A stretch of 31,128 nucleotides of DNA, taken from assembly GCA_900542525.1 (NCBI GenBank), contig UQNZ01000014.1, positions 1 to 31,128 on the forward strand, in the 5' to 3' direction. Positions 13,540 to 21,029 of the stretch are shown here, piece by piece. A program made the position numbers and the translations under genes. The stretch comes from an uncultured Eggerthella sp. GTDB taxonomy: Bacteria; Actinomycetota; Coriobacteriia; Coriobacteriales; Eggerthellaceae. Every line of letters begins with the position of its first letter. Position 1 is the first letter of the stretch. The notes beneath the pieces were generated by a model that was not told the DNA's origin, did no database searches, and saw only the letters and a program-made list of their open reading frames with translations.

Positions 13540-14697
13540 CTAGCTCTTATCCTTCTGAAGCTTCTTCATAATGAAGAGAATCACCACTGCTGCAACAAGC
13601 GCAAGCCCGATCGGGAAGAGCATAGCCAGCCATTCCGGCACTGCCGGGAAATACGGCGTGGTGTTCGCGAACGTTAGGTCCCAATCAAGATAGCGTCCTG
13701 TTGAGATCGGATACGGGCCCGTGGTGAAATCGGTTCCCGAAAGCTGCAAGTAGAGCGAAGGTGCATTGTAAGCCGGGAAGAGCAGCATCAAACGGTGCGC
13801 GAAGATGCCTACGATAACCAGGATCGATGCGATGAGCGCAGGCTTCTTCTGTCCACGGTTCTTCGGCAAGAAGAGCATGATCATCGCAATGAACGGCAGG
13901 ATAAGCTCTACCAGATACAACAGAATGTTCGAGCCAACTGCTGCCAGGATGCCAGCAGATTCTGGGGTGCCTTCGAAGAACATCAGGCACAGATCGATAA
14001 GCGCGAGCACCAGGTGAACCGCAATCGCAATAGCGCAAATGCGCCCAAGCCAAGCGAGCGCCTTCGACGAAGCACCCTTCACGCAAGCTATCAGCAGAAT
14101 GAGCGCGAAACCGCTCACGAACGCGACCGCCAAGAAATCAACGGGCATGATCGGCGTTGCCCACCAGCCATGCGCGGTTTGCGTGGAGAAAAGCAGCCCT
14201 TCGACGATCTGAAGCGCAAGTGCCGCAAGGCCAGCAAGCACTGCCCACACCTTCACGGAACGCGCATCGCGCGCGATCATGACCAGCTGCACGATCGAGA
14301 GCACGATGAACGTACACATGGCGATCATGTCCCAAGCCAGCGGAGAACGCGGGTTCATTCCGATGATCATGGCAAACGCATTGCGAATCGCACCCAGGTC
14401 GGCCAGGATCGCAACGCCAGCAGCACATACACAAGCAAGCCCGCATGCACCCGCGATACGGGCCAACGGCTTAAGCTCCTCTTTCCCCGAAAGGATGATC
14501 GCGCTCGCAACGAACTGCGAACCTGCGCCGAAGCCTACCAAGAAGGCAAAAACGGCGATCATAAGGCCCCAAAGGAATACGTTGGTCATGTTCGATCCAG
14601 CTAGCAAGCCACCGGTCAATTGCACGATCCAGGCGATGAGACCCACCGCCAGAAGGACTATTCCGACAAGGGCAATCTTACGTGTTGATCTTTCCAT
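13540..14697 (-). CDS. NrfD/PsrC-type membrane anchor subunit
   Basis: This 385-residue, very hydrophobic protein has about ten membrane helices and short charged loops. Its organisation (a Gly-rich FGAGSQFVASA segment in an early helix, and HGWWATPIMPVDFLAVAF in the middle) fits the NrfD/PsrC/DmsC family. Members hold menaquinol-oxidising sites and pass electrons to an Fe-S subunit. The gene starts two bases after the stop of the Fe-S gene, whose last codons supply the Shine-Dalgarno AAGGAGGG. It is the third gene of the A-B-C molybdenum enzyme operon and ends before the terminator at 13406-13436. The family is clear; the exact subclass is not. Confidence 0.85.
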   Translation of the reverse strand: MERSTRKIALVGIVLLAVGLIAWIVQLTGGLLAGSNMTNVFLWGLMIAVFAFLVGFGAGSQFVASAIILSGKEELKPLARIAGACGLACVCAAGVAILADLGAIRNAFAMIIGMNPRSPLAWDMIAMCTFIVLSIVQLVMIARDARSVKVWAVLAGLAALALQIVEGLLFSTQTAHGWWATPIMPVDFLAVAFVSGFALILLIACVKGASSKALAWLGRICAIAIAVHLVLALIDLCLMFFEGTPESAGILAAVGSNILLYLVELILPFIAMIMLFLPKNRGQKKPALIASILVIVGIFAHRLMLLFPAYNAPSLYLQLSGTDFTTGPYPISTGRYLDWDLTFANTTPYFPAVPEWLAMLFPIGLALVAAVVILFIMKKLQKDKS

Positions 14698-14699
14698 GA

Positions 14700-15416
14700 T
14701 CAGCCCTCCTTACGCTGTTCTTGAGAGATGGGGTCGACCTGTGTGACCTCATGCGAAACCACATAGTAGACGTTAGGATGCGTCTTATACCGATCGCCCA
14801 GAGTGATGGTCTCTTTGCCTTCGAGATATTTCCTGATCTCGGAATTCGGATCATCCATATCGCCGAAGATACGCGCATTGCCAGGACAAGCGCTACAGCA
14901 GGCAGGTAGAATCCCTTGTGAGACATTCTGCGCGCAGAACGTGCACTTTTCCATCACGCCTTCGGGGCGGTGCGGGGTGTATACCAAATGATCGCCATCG
15001 TAGTAATCCTTTGGATAGCCGTAGTCGTACGTGGTGTTATCCAACCCGACCATTTCTGCCGGCTTTCCCCAGTTGAACTGACGCACCCCATAGGGGCATG
15101 CGCTTGCGCACGTGCGGCAACCTATGCAACGGTCGTAATCCACCAACACCGTGCCCGTGTCGGGGTCGATATAGGTTGCACCCGTGGGGCAAACGGTCTC
15201 ACACGGTGCATCGGTACAATGTTGGCAGCTGATCGGAACGAATTCCATTCTTAACTGATCGTTCACTTCAACTGCTACATCGTATTCAGGCGTACCGCTG
15301 GTGAACACACGGTTCCACCAGATGCCTTGGGGTTGCGAATTGTAGTTCTTACATACGACCGCGCAGGTGCGACAGCCGATACAGCGACTCAAATCGATAA
15401 CCATTGCGTATCTCAT
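14700..15416 (-). CDS. Four-cluster ferredoxin subunit (DmsB/PsrB type)
   Basis: This 238-residue protein has the Cys pattern of a DmsB-like electron-transfer subunit: CIGCRTCAVVC near residue 12, CQHCTDAPCETVCP, CIGCRTCASACPYG, and CTFCAQNVSQGILPACCSACP. These could bind four [4Fe-4S] clusters that wire the molybdenum subunit to the quinol site. It has no signal peptide, so it should travel out with the Tat-exported catalytic subunit. It starts three bases after the catalytic gene's stop (with TGA at the end of that gene) and precedes the membrane subunit by two bases. The length is standard for the family. Confidence 0.93.
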   Translation of the reverse strand: MRYAMVIDLSRCIGCRTCAVVCKNYNSQPQGIWWNRVFTSGTPEYDVAVEVNDQLRMEFVPISCQHCTDAPCETVCPTGATYIDPDTGTVLVDYDRCIGCRTCASACPYGVRQFNWGKPAEMVGLDNTTYDYGYPKDYYDGDHLVYTPHRPEGVMEKCTFCAQNVSQGILPACCSACPGNARIFGDMDDPNSEIRKYLEGKETITLGDRYKTHPNVYYVVSHEVTQVDPISQEQRKEG

Positions 15417-15419
15417 CGC

Positions 15420-18092
15420 TTACGCCCCCTTTCCATATTCGATGCCTGAACCATCCTTCACGTTGCCATCAAGCGTGCTCTTGCCTGTGTTCTTCACGAT
15501 CTCGGGCACGCCACCATTAGACAGACGTACATTGCAGACCGTTTCATTCCAGGCCATATTGGGCGACCAAACACTGACCATGTAGTACACCTCGTTCGTA
15601 GGATTGATCCATGGCCAAATAAGAGAGTTATAACTCGTCTTATTGTCATAAGCCGACCACCAACCCTGATCGAAGATGCACTGCGTTGGATAGACGCCCG
15701 GATCTTCGATGAGCTGACCTTCCACCGTTCCACGGCTGTTGTAGACCTCGACCCAATCACCCGTTTTAAGGCCGCGCTCAGCTGCCGTTTCAGGATTGAG
15801 CCATACCTTGGGAGTGTTGTCCTGGATCTCGAGCATGAAGGGGTTGTTCACGTATGTTGCGTGCACGCGGAAAGCGCTGTTGCGCGTGGTATATCCGAGC
15901 GGATAAAGCTCGCGCGCCTCAGGATTGTCCTTGTATTCAGTGTCCTCGAAGGGCGGCTTATAACAAGGAAGCTGCTCATTCAACTCAAGGAAGATGTCTT
16001 CATCGCGATAGAACTCGATGCGGCCCGACTTCACAAACTTCGCCGTAGCATCGATAGGATTCGGACGCGAGACCGTAGGGAATGGAGTGCGATCGTGCAC
16101 TTGCTCCCAGAACGGAATCTTCTTTTCGCCAGGATTCGTGTGCGCAAGCTTGCCAGGGCCTTTGCGCAGTTCCTCGGGTGTAAGGTGCTCGATGGTGGGG
16201 CCGCCCTTCTCGAGCAAGAGCGCAAGCACCTCATCGGAGCGCTTTTCGGAATCTTCCGGAGCAAAGCGCGGCCAGAGCGATTCTTTCGAAGGATCGATGC
16301 GGTTCGCAAGCTCGGTCAAGACCCAGATCTCTTCTCGAGCCTCTCCTGGCGGCTCGACGATACGCTGCTGAAGCTGAACATACGGGTGAAGCGGCGTGGT
16401 GGTGAGTTCAGTCTTTTCGTACCAGCTCGCGCAGGGGAACGTAACGTTCGCACGAGACGCCGTGAGCGTGTCTTGGAATTCCATACACACGAGATACTCC
16501 AGTTCACCGCTCTCGAACGCATGGCGAAGCCAGTTCGCTACGTTATGCTGCTCGAGCGGATTACCCCAACCAACCACGAGCGCTTTGAACCCGTGCTTGG
16601 GATATTTTGCCGTCATCTGCGGCGTGGGGCCATTCACCCAATAATGGAACGGACACGAATTCTTGACCGCGCCTTCTGGCACCATCCAGCTTGCCGTGTT
16701 GAAGCGCGTCTTGTACTGACCAACGTAGGTTGAGATGCCACCGCCGAGCTGCCCTACGTTCCCGGTGAGGCATGCCACGAGCGCACATGCGCGACCTTTC
16801 AGATCGCCGTGGTACCACTGCTGCGTTCCACCGCCGAAGATGATGTGCATCGGCTTGACCGTCGCTGCTTCGCGTGCAATGCGTGTGATGGTATCCGCGT
16901 CGATCTTGCAGATGTCGGCAACCGCTTCAGGCGTATAGTTCTCTAGCTGCTCGGTAAGCAACTGAAAGCCCGTTTTCGCTTTAGCGGTCGTGCCATCTTT
17001 CAACGGCACGTCGTAACTTCCCATGAGCGCATAGTTGTTGTCGTCAAGTTTGAGTGGATTCGTTGCCTGGAGCGCGCCACTCGTTTGATCGACTGCCACG
17101 TAGCTCTTACGGAAATCGGGCAGGCCCGGCGTGGGAGAAAGACCCTGCACTTCTTCTGCGAGGATCTTCTTGCCCGTTTCGAGATTGATGAGGAACGGTG
17201 AGTCCGTATATGTTTGCATGAAATGCTTGTCGTAGAGGTCTTCATCGATGATGGTCTTAGCCATGGCCAGCGCGAACGCGCCATCAGAGTCGGGGGCGAT
17301 GCGCACCCATTCATTTGCCTTTTCAGCTGATGCTGAATAGTTCGGATCGAAGTAGATCACCTTGCCGCCATTTTCCTGCGAGTAGGTGAGGAAGTGAGCA
17401 TCGGGCATGCGCGTGACCATAACGTTCGAGCCAAATACGAGCGTAAGCTTCGAGTCTTCCCAGCAGTACGACTCCAACTCTTCGCTTTGGCAGCCAAAGG
17501 TCTCAGGCCAGAACATGGGCAAGTCGCCGTTGAGCTCGTAGCCGCCGATGATCGACCAGCCGAACGTGTTGGCGATACGCACGAGCGCACCTTTCTGGAT
17601 GTGACCGGTACCCTGCACCTGGTAGATGACGCCGATAGAGTCAGGACCGTATTTCTCTGCGATCTCGCGCAACTTGCCTGCTGCCGTATCGAGCGCGGTA
17701 TCCCAGTCGGTCTCGACCTGTTCGCCCTCTTCATTCTTAACGAGTGGTTTCGTAAGGCGATCGGGCCCATGAAGAATCGTATTGATCGAAAGACCTTTAA
17801 GGCATCCACGCGGATTGTAATGCTCGTAAGGGTAATCGGCCGCTTGTCTGAGCATGCGAACCTGGCCATTCTCTACCCAAGCTTCGATGCCGCATGCGCC
17901 CGTGCAGTTAGGCGAACAGGTGGTTCGGATCCATTCGCCACCGAGTGGCTCGATTTCAGTGAGCGCTTCTGCATTCTTGATCCCAAGCGTCGCATCGACA
18001 CCGACCATCGCGCCAACTGCAGCAACGCCACTTGCTGCGAGGAAAGAGCGTCTCGACATCGCAGGGATCTTGTCGTTTCCAACACCTTGCAT
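15420..18092 (-). CDS. Tat-exported molybdopterin oxidoreductase, catalytic subunit
   Basis: This protein has 890 residues. The N terminus carries a twin-arginine signal (SRRSFLAASGVAAVGA), so the mature enzyme acts outside the membrane. A [4Fe-4S] site follows with Cys 59, 63, 67 and 97 (CSPNCTGAC, then PRGCLKG), then the bis-MGD-binding domains of the DMSO-reductase family (TLVFGSN, VFGGGTQQW-like and FPCASWYEKTELTTTPLHPYVQ), and the C-terminal cap domain (VWLNPETAAERGLKTGDWVEVYNSRG). The Shine-Dalgarno GGCGGAG precedes the ATG. The substrate is not readable: DMSO, a polysulfur compound or a phenolic compound are all possible in this group of bacteria. No dedicated chaperone gene (DmsD/TorD) is adjacent. 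The A-B-C gene order implies a complete respiratory reductase complex. Confidence 0.92.
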   Translation of the reverse strand: MQGVGNDKIPAMSRRSFLAASGVAAVGAMVGVDATLGIKNAEALTEIEPLGGEWIRTTCSPNCTGACGIEAWVENGQVRMLRQAADYPYEHYNPRGCLKGLSINTILHGPDRLTKPLVKNEEGEQVETDWDTALDTAAGKLREIAEKYGPDSIGVIYQVQGTGHIQKGALVRIANTFGWSIIGGYELNGDLPMFWPETFGCQSEELESYCWEDSKLTLVFGSNVMVTRMPDAHFLTYSQENGGKVIYFDPNYSASAEKANEWVRIAPDSDGAFALAMAKTIIDEDLYDKHFMQTYTDSPFLINLETGKKILAEEVQGLSPTPGLPDFRKSYVAVDQTSGALQATNPLKLDDNNYALMGSYDVPLKDGTTAKAKTGFQLLTEQLENYTPEAVADICKIDADTITRIAREAATVKPMHIIFGGGTQQWYHGDLKGRACALVACLTGNVGQLGGGISTYVGQYKTRFNTASWMVPEGAVKNSCPFHYWVNGPTPQMTAKYPKHGFKALVVGWGNPLEQHNVANWLRHAFESGELEYLVCMEFQDTLTASRANVTFPCASWYEKTELTTTPLHPYVQLQQRIVEPPGEAREEIWVLTELANRIDPSKESLWPRFAPEDSEKRSDEVLALLLEKGGPTIEHLTPEELRKGPGKLAHTNPGEKKIPFWEQVHDRTPFPTVSRPNPIDATAKFVKSGRIEFYRDEDIFLELNEQLPCYKPPFEDTEYKDNPEARELYPLGYTTRNSAFRVHATYVNNPFMLEIQDNTPKVWLNPETAAERGLKTGDWVEVYNSRGTVEGQLIEDPGVYPTQCIFDQGWWSAYDNKTSYNSLIWPWINPTNEVYYMVSVWSPNMAWNETVCNVRLSNGGVPEIVKNTGKSTLDGNVKDGSGIEYGKGA

Positions 18093-18126
18093 ATCTCCGC
18101 CTTTCTCTTATGAAAAGCCAACTTAT

Positions 18127-18195
18127 GTGCATAATTATCCCATAGCGAAGTTCTTGATTCGCTGTTTGTACAGGTCACAAAGTAATTTGTAACCT
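18127..18195 (-). promoter_or_regulatory. Promoter and dyad operator of the molybdenum-enzyme operon
   Basis: On the minus strand GATAAT (18134-18139) makes a good -10, but the -35 region (GCGAAT) is poor. Centred near 18183, about 56 bases upstream of the expected transcript start, lies a 24-bp dyad: AGGTCACAAA (18172-18181), GTAA, TTTGTAACCT (18186-18195), with one mismatch between arms. The combination of a weak -35 and a dyad near -56 fits an activator site. The arms resemble CRP/FNR-type half-sites in general layout only. A smaller 6-bp dyad (AGCGAA...TTCGCT) overlaps the -35. Confidence 0.5.
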
Positions 18196-18321
18196 ATCTG
18201 TGAAGCAGTTAGTTTCGGATGACTCTAAAGCAGCTGCGCTCACCCAATGAAGAGAGAATAGCCGTCTACCACTTCTTCTCTCCAGTATGCCAAAGACGCA
18301 TATTGCTCGTGCGTAGAGAGA

Positions 18322-18786
18322 TTATTCGTGCGTGGAGAGGCGGATCCAGGCGACCTCTTCCCAGCGCGTGTTCGGACGGCCGTAGTTGGCGTAGGGATGG
18401 ATGGAGATGCCTCCGCGAGGCGTGAATTCGCCCCAGACCTCGATATACTTCGGATCCATGAGCTCGATGAGGTCCTTCATGATAGTGTTCACGCAATCCT
18501 CGTGGAAATCGCCGTGATTGCGGAATGAGAACAAATAGAGTTTCAGGCTCTTGCTCTCCACCATGCGCTCATCAGGCACGTAGTTGATGTAGATCGTGGC
18601 GAAATCGGGCTGACTCGTGATCGGGCAGAGGCTCGTGAATTCGGGACAGTTGAAGCGCACCCAGTAATCATTTTCGGGGTGCTTGTTCTGGAAGGTCTCA
18701 AGCATCTCAGGTGCGTAGTCGGTAGGATAGCTCACCTGCTGGTTTCCTAGCAGCTCCAGGCCTTCATCTTCGCGGGTTTTCGTCAT
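18322..18786 (-). CDS. queF: NADPH-dependent 7-cyano-7-deazaguanine (preQ0) reductase
   Basis: This 154-residue protein is the short, one-domain form of QueF, which reduces the nitrile of preQ0 to the aminomethyl of preQ1. The catalytic Cys54 lies in SLCPIT and the assisting Asp61 in QPDF. The QueF signature ESKSLKLYLFSFRN spans residues 77-90, and HGDFHE follows. A reasonable Shine-Dalgarno (AGGAAAGGA) precedes the ATG. It is the last gene of queDECF, 99 bp after queC. That spacer holds an 8-bp hairpin (18814-18821 with 18848-18855). Just after the stop, a near copy of the gene's last bases is repeated (18306-18319 against 18325-18338). Confidence 0.95.
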   Translation of the reverse strand: MTKTREDEGLELLGNQQVSYPTDYAPEMLETFQNKHPENDYWVRFNCPEFTSLCPITSQPDFATIYINYVPDERMVESKSLKLYLFSFRNHGDFHEDCVNTIMKDLIELMDPKYIEVWGEFTPRGGISIHPYANYGRPNTRWEEVAWIRLSTHE

Positions 18787-18885
18787 GATCTTCCTTTCCT
18801 AAAAGCGTCTGCGGCGCAGCATGGATTGCGCAACGCGACGTGAGTTTTGCTGCGCGGCATGAATTCGCATTGCAGCAGTGTTAAA

Positions 18886-19593
18886 TCATTTCTTCAGAAG
18901 CGGGTCGATGACCCCGTTCAGCTCGAACGCGCGCTTGCGATCGAGGCAGGTGCCACACGTTCCGCACGGCTCTTCCCCGCCTTCATAGCACGACCACGTA
19001 AGTTCGTAAGGAACCGCGCGCTTCAAGCCTTCTTCAACGATGCGCGCCTTCGGCCACTGCACGAAGGGAGCGACCAATCGAAGCTGACCGCCAGTGCCTT
19101 GTTCAATAGCTGAAGCCATCGCGTCGACGAACTCCTGCGAGCAATCGGGGTAGGCACAACCTGCCCAATCGTCGGCATGAGCACCGTAGCACACGACCGA
19201 GCAATCGAGCGAAAGCGCGATGGAGGCTGCGCTGGAGAGGAAGAGTCCGTTGCGGAAGGGCACATAGGTGCTCACCGGCGCATCGCTTTCGTTGGCCAGC
19301 TGCGCGGCGTAAGTCTCATGCGGGATCTGAGCAGAAGATGCTGCTAGCAACGAGCAATCGCTTTCCGCGAAGATGGGTGCTAGGTCCAAAAAGCGCTGCT
19401 CAACCCCATAGTAGCGCGCTACCTGTTTCGCGGCTTCAAGCTCACGATCATGTTTTTGACCGTAGAAGATCGAAAGCGCGTAGACGTTCTCTGCGCCATA
19501 GCGCTCAACTGCGAGCGCCAGCAAGGTGGTCGAATCCACCCCACCGCTGCAGAGCACGAGCGCCTTCTTCTTGGCACCATCCGTCGAACCCAT
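18886..19593 (-). CDS. queC: 7-cyano-7-deazaguanine synthase
   Basis: This 235-residue cytoplasmic enzyme converts 7-carboxy-7-deazaguanine to preQ0 using ATP and ammonia. The PP-loop SGGVDSTT is at residues 16-23. FYGQKHDRELEAA and STYVPFRNGLFLS are family segments, and a C-terminal zinc site (CYEGGEEPCGTCGTCLDRKRAF) provides four Cys. The gene starts two bases after the queE stop, and the end of queE supplies the ribosome site (AGGAAAGGGGAG). It is the third gene of the preQ1-regulated operon. Confidence 0.96.
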   Translation of the reverse strand: MGSTDGAKKKALVLCSGGVDSTTLLALAVERYGAENVYALSIFYGQKHDRELEAAKQVARYYGVEQRFLDLAPIFAESDCSLLAASSAQIPHETYAAQLANESDAPVSTYVPFRNGLFLSSAASIALSLDCSVVCYGAHADDWAGCAYPDCSQEFVDAMASAIEQGTGGQLRLVAPFVQWPKARIVEEGLKRAVPYELTWSCYEGGEEPCGTCGTCLDRKRAFELNGVIDPLLKK

Positions 19594-19595
19594 CG

Positions 19596-20330
19596 CTACA
19601 CTCCCCTTTCCTGGTTTGGCCAGATGAACTTGTGAAACTGAAGCTGCAGCCTTGCGTGCGTAAGCGCGCGCTCACGCATGAAATCGACGATAGTAGACGG
19701 CTCGATCGCGCCGAACACGGGGCTGATATACACCTGGCAGCGCGTGGCAAGCTCGTGTTCGCGCACCACTTCAACCATGCGCTCAAGATCCTCGTGCGAA
19801 CCGACCACGAACTTCACCACGTCGTGTTCGCCGAGCAACTCGAAATTCTCACAAAACATCTTGTCTTCCATGCCAGAAGAAGGCAGCTTGTAGTCCATCG
19901 TGATACAGAGTTTTTCTGGACGCGGAGCGGGAAACTCCGCAAGCGCGATCGGACGCTCCTCCTCCCGCTTGGAATCGTGCGCGATGAGCTTGGCAAGGTC
20001 GGTCGAGCCATTGGTCTCGATCTCGACCACCTCGACCGCCTCCAGACGAGCAAGCGCATGCAGCAGGCGGTAGAGATCCGATTGGAGCGTGGGCTCGCCG
20101 CCCGTGATGGTCACGCACGTTACCCCTTCGCTCTCCACCCAGTCGCAGAGCTCTTCAACACTCACGAATTCAACGGTGAGCTCCGGGTCGCGCGCCCACT
20201 GCGTATCGCAGTAAGAGCAATCCAAGTTACAGCCCGGAAAACGAATGAACGCCGCGAGCTTGCCCGCGTGCGCGCCTTCGCCATTGATGCTCACGAAGCG
20301 CTCGGCTATAGGAAAGGAACCGAATGTCAT
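19596..20330 (-). CDS. queE: 7-carboxy-7-deazaguanine synthase, radical SAM
   Basis: This 244-residue protein rearranges 6-carboxytetrahydropterin to 7-carboxy-7-deazaguanine. The radical-SAM Cys are 34, 38 and 41 (CNLDCSYC). The N-terminal SINGEGAHAGKLAAFIRF is typical of QueE, and TITGGEPTLQ is the GGE motif. A 20-residue, Glu/Arg-rich segment in the middle (HDSKREEERPIALAEF) appears to be a lineage insert. It lies 24 bp after queD and two bases before queC. Confidence 0.95.
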   Translation of the reverse strand: MTFGSFPIAERFVSINGEGAHAGKLAAFIRFPGCNLDCSYCDTQWARDPELTVEFVSVEELCDWVESEGVTCVTITGGEPTLQSDLYRLLHALARLEAVEVVEIETNGSTDLAKLIAHDSKREEERPIALAEFPAPRPEKLCITMDYKLPSSGMEDKMFCENFELLGEHDVVKFVVGSHEDLERMVEVVREHELATRCQVYISPVFGAIEPSTIVDFMRERALTHARLQLQFHKFIWPNQERGV

Positions 20331-20354
20331 ATCTATCTGCGCTTTCTTTGCCTG

Positions 20355-20774
20355 CTAGCCGCGGTAGATCGCGCAGTTGTTCGGGGTCTCGTACACATCG
20401 ATCTGTGCGATGGGCAAGCTCTGTTCGCGCAGGTGATCGAAGAAGTAGCGCGCAAGATTCTCGGCAGTGGTGCGAAACGGCATGACGGAGAGCGTGAAGC
20501 CTTCGTCCTCCAAGCACGTAATAGTCTGCGGCGAGAGCGAACCTTCCTCCACGATGAAGGTGTGATCGAGCGCTTCGGTCATCGCGCGCACCGCCTGCTT
20601 GAACTCGCCGAAATCGAGCACCATATCCTTCATGGTGCCTTCGCTCTGGAGATCCTCTTGCTCAAGATAGGCCACCACGCGCCAGCGATGACCGTGCAGG
20701 TTCTCGCATTTGCCGTGGTAATCCGTAAGAAAGTGAGCAGCATCGAAGCTGCTTTCGGTTTTCAAACCATACAT
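20355..20774 (-). CDS. queD: 6-carboxy-5,6,7,8-tetrahydropterin synthase
   Basis: This 139-residue protein of the PTPS family makes 6-carboxytetrahydropterin from dihydroneopterin triphosphate. His14, His27 and His29 form the zinc site (DAAHFL and NLHGHRW), and Cys23 in HGKCENLHG is the catalytic Cys. The family's LDFGEFK and LDHTFI segments follow. The start at 20774 is fixed by AGGAG five bases upstream, which is also the 3' end of the preQ1 riboswitch. No folE is present in this window. Confidence 0.95.
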   Translation of the reverse strand: MYGLKTESSFDAAHFLTDYHGKCENLHGHRWRVVAYLEQEDLQSEGTMKDMVLDFGEFKQAVRAMTEALDHTFIVEEGSLSPQTITCLEDEGFTLSVMPFRTTAENLARYFFDHLREQSLPIAQIDVYETPNNCAIYRG

Positions 20775-20779
20775 ACTAG

Positions 20780-20820
20780 CTCCTAGTTTTGTTTAACGAC
20801 AGGAGGGTTTCGAACTGTCC
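20780..20820 (-). promoter_or_regulatory. PreQ1-I riboswitch controlling queDECF
   Basis: On the minus strand, GACAG pairs with CTGTC around a 12-base loop that begins TTC and ends in C. It is followed by the A-rich tail GTTAAACAAAACTAGG that runs straight into the Shine-Dalgarno AGGAG. This matches the preQ1-I layout: a five-pair P1, a loop whose last C contacts the ligand, and an A-rich strand in the groove, with the 3' end pairing into the loop. The tail is close to that of the Thermoanaerobacter tengcongensis aptamer as I recall it. Because the Shine-Dalgarno is part of the 3' element, control is probably translational. CTCCT inside the aptamer can also pair with AGGAG. Confidence 0.85.
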
Positions 20821-20825
20821 GTGAC

Positions 20826-20833
20826 ATTATAGC
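20826..20833 (-). promoter_or_regulatory. Extended -10 promoter of queDECF
   Basis: The minus strand reads TGCTATAAT, an extended -10 with a perfect TATAAT (20826-20831). The expected transcript start is just before the riboswitch at 20820. No good -35 is spaced 16-18 bp upstream (TTAGGC at 18 bp), which is tolerated with an extended -10. Confidence 0.75.
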
Positions 20834-21029
20834 AAGCGCATAAGCTGTTGCCTAACCGTCAAGCTATCACGACCCGCGCGGGCGTACGCGGCGCTACAAT
20901 AAACAAGTACGAACACAAGCAGAGCACGTCTCTTTCGCGCATTCACAACGCCGCTCATTCGCACCTCTTTTGCGCCGCAGCACTCGGCTCTTGCTTCACC
21001 CCACCTTTACGAGCGAAAAGAGGTCTCTC

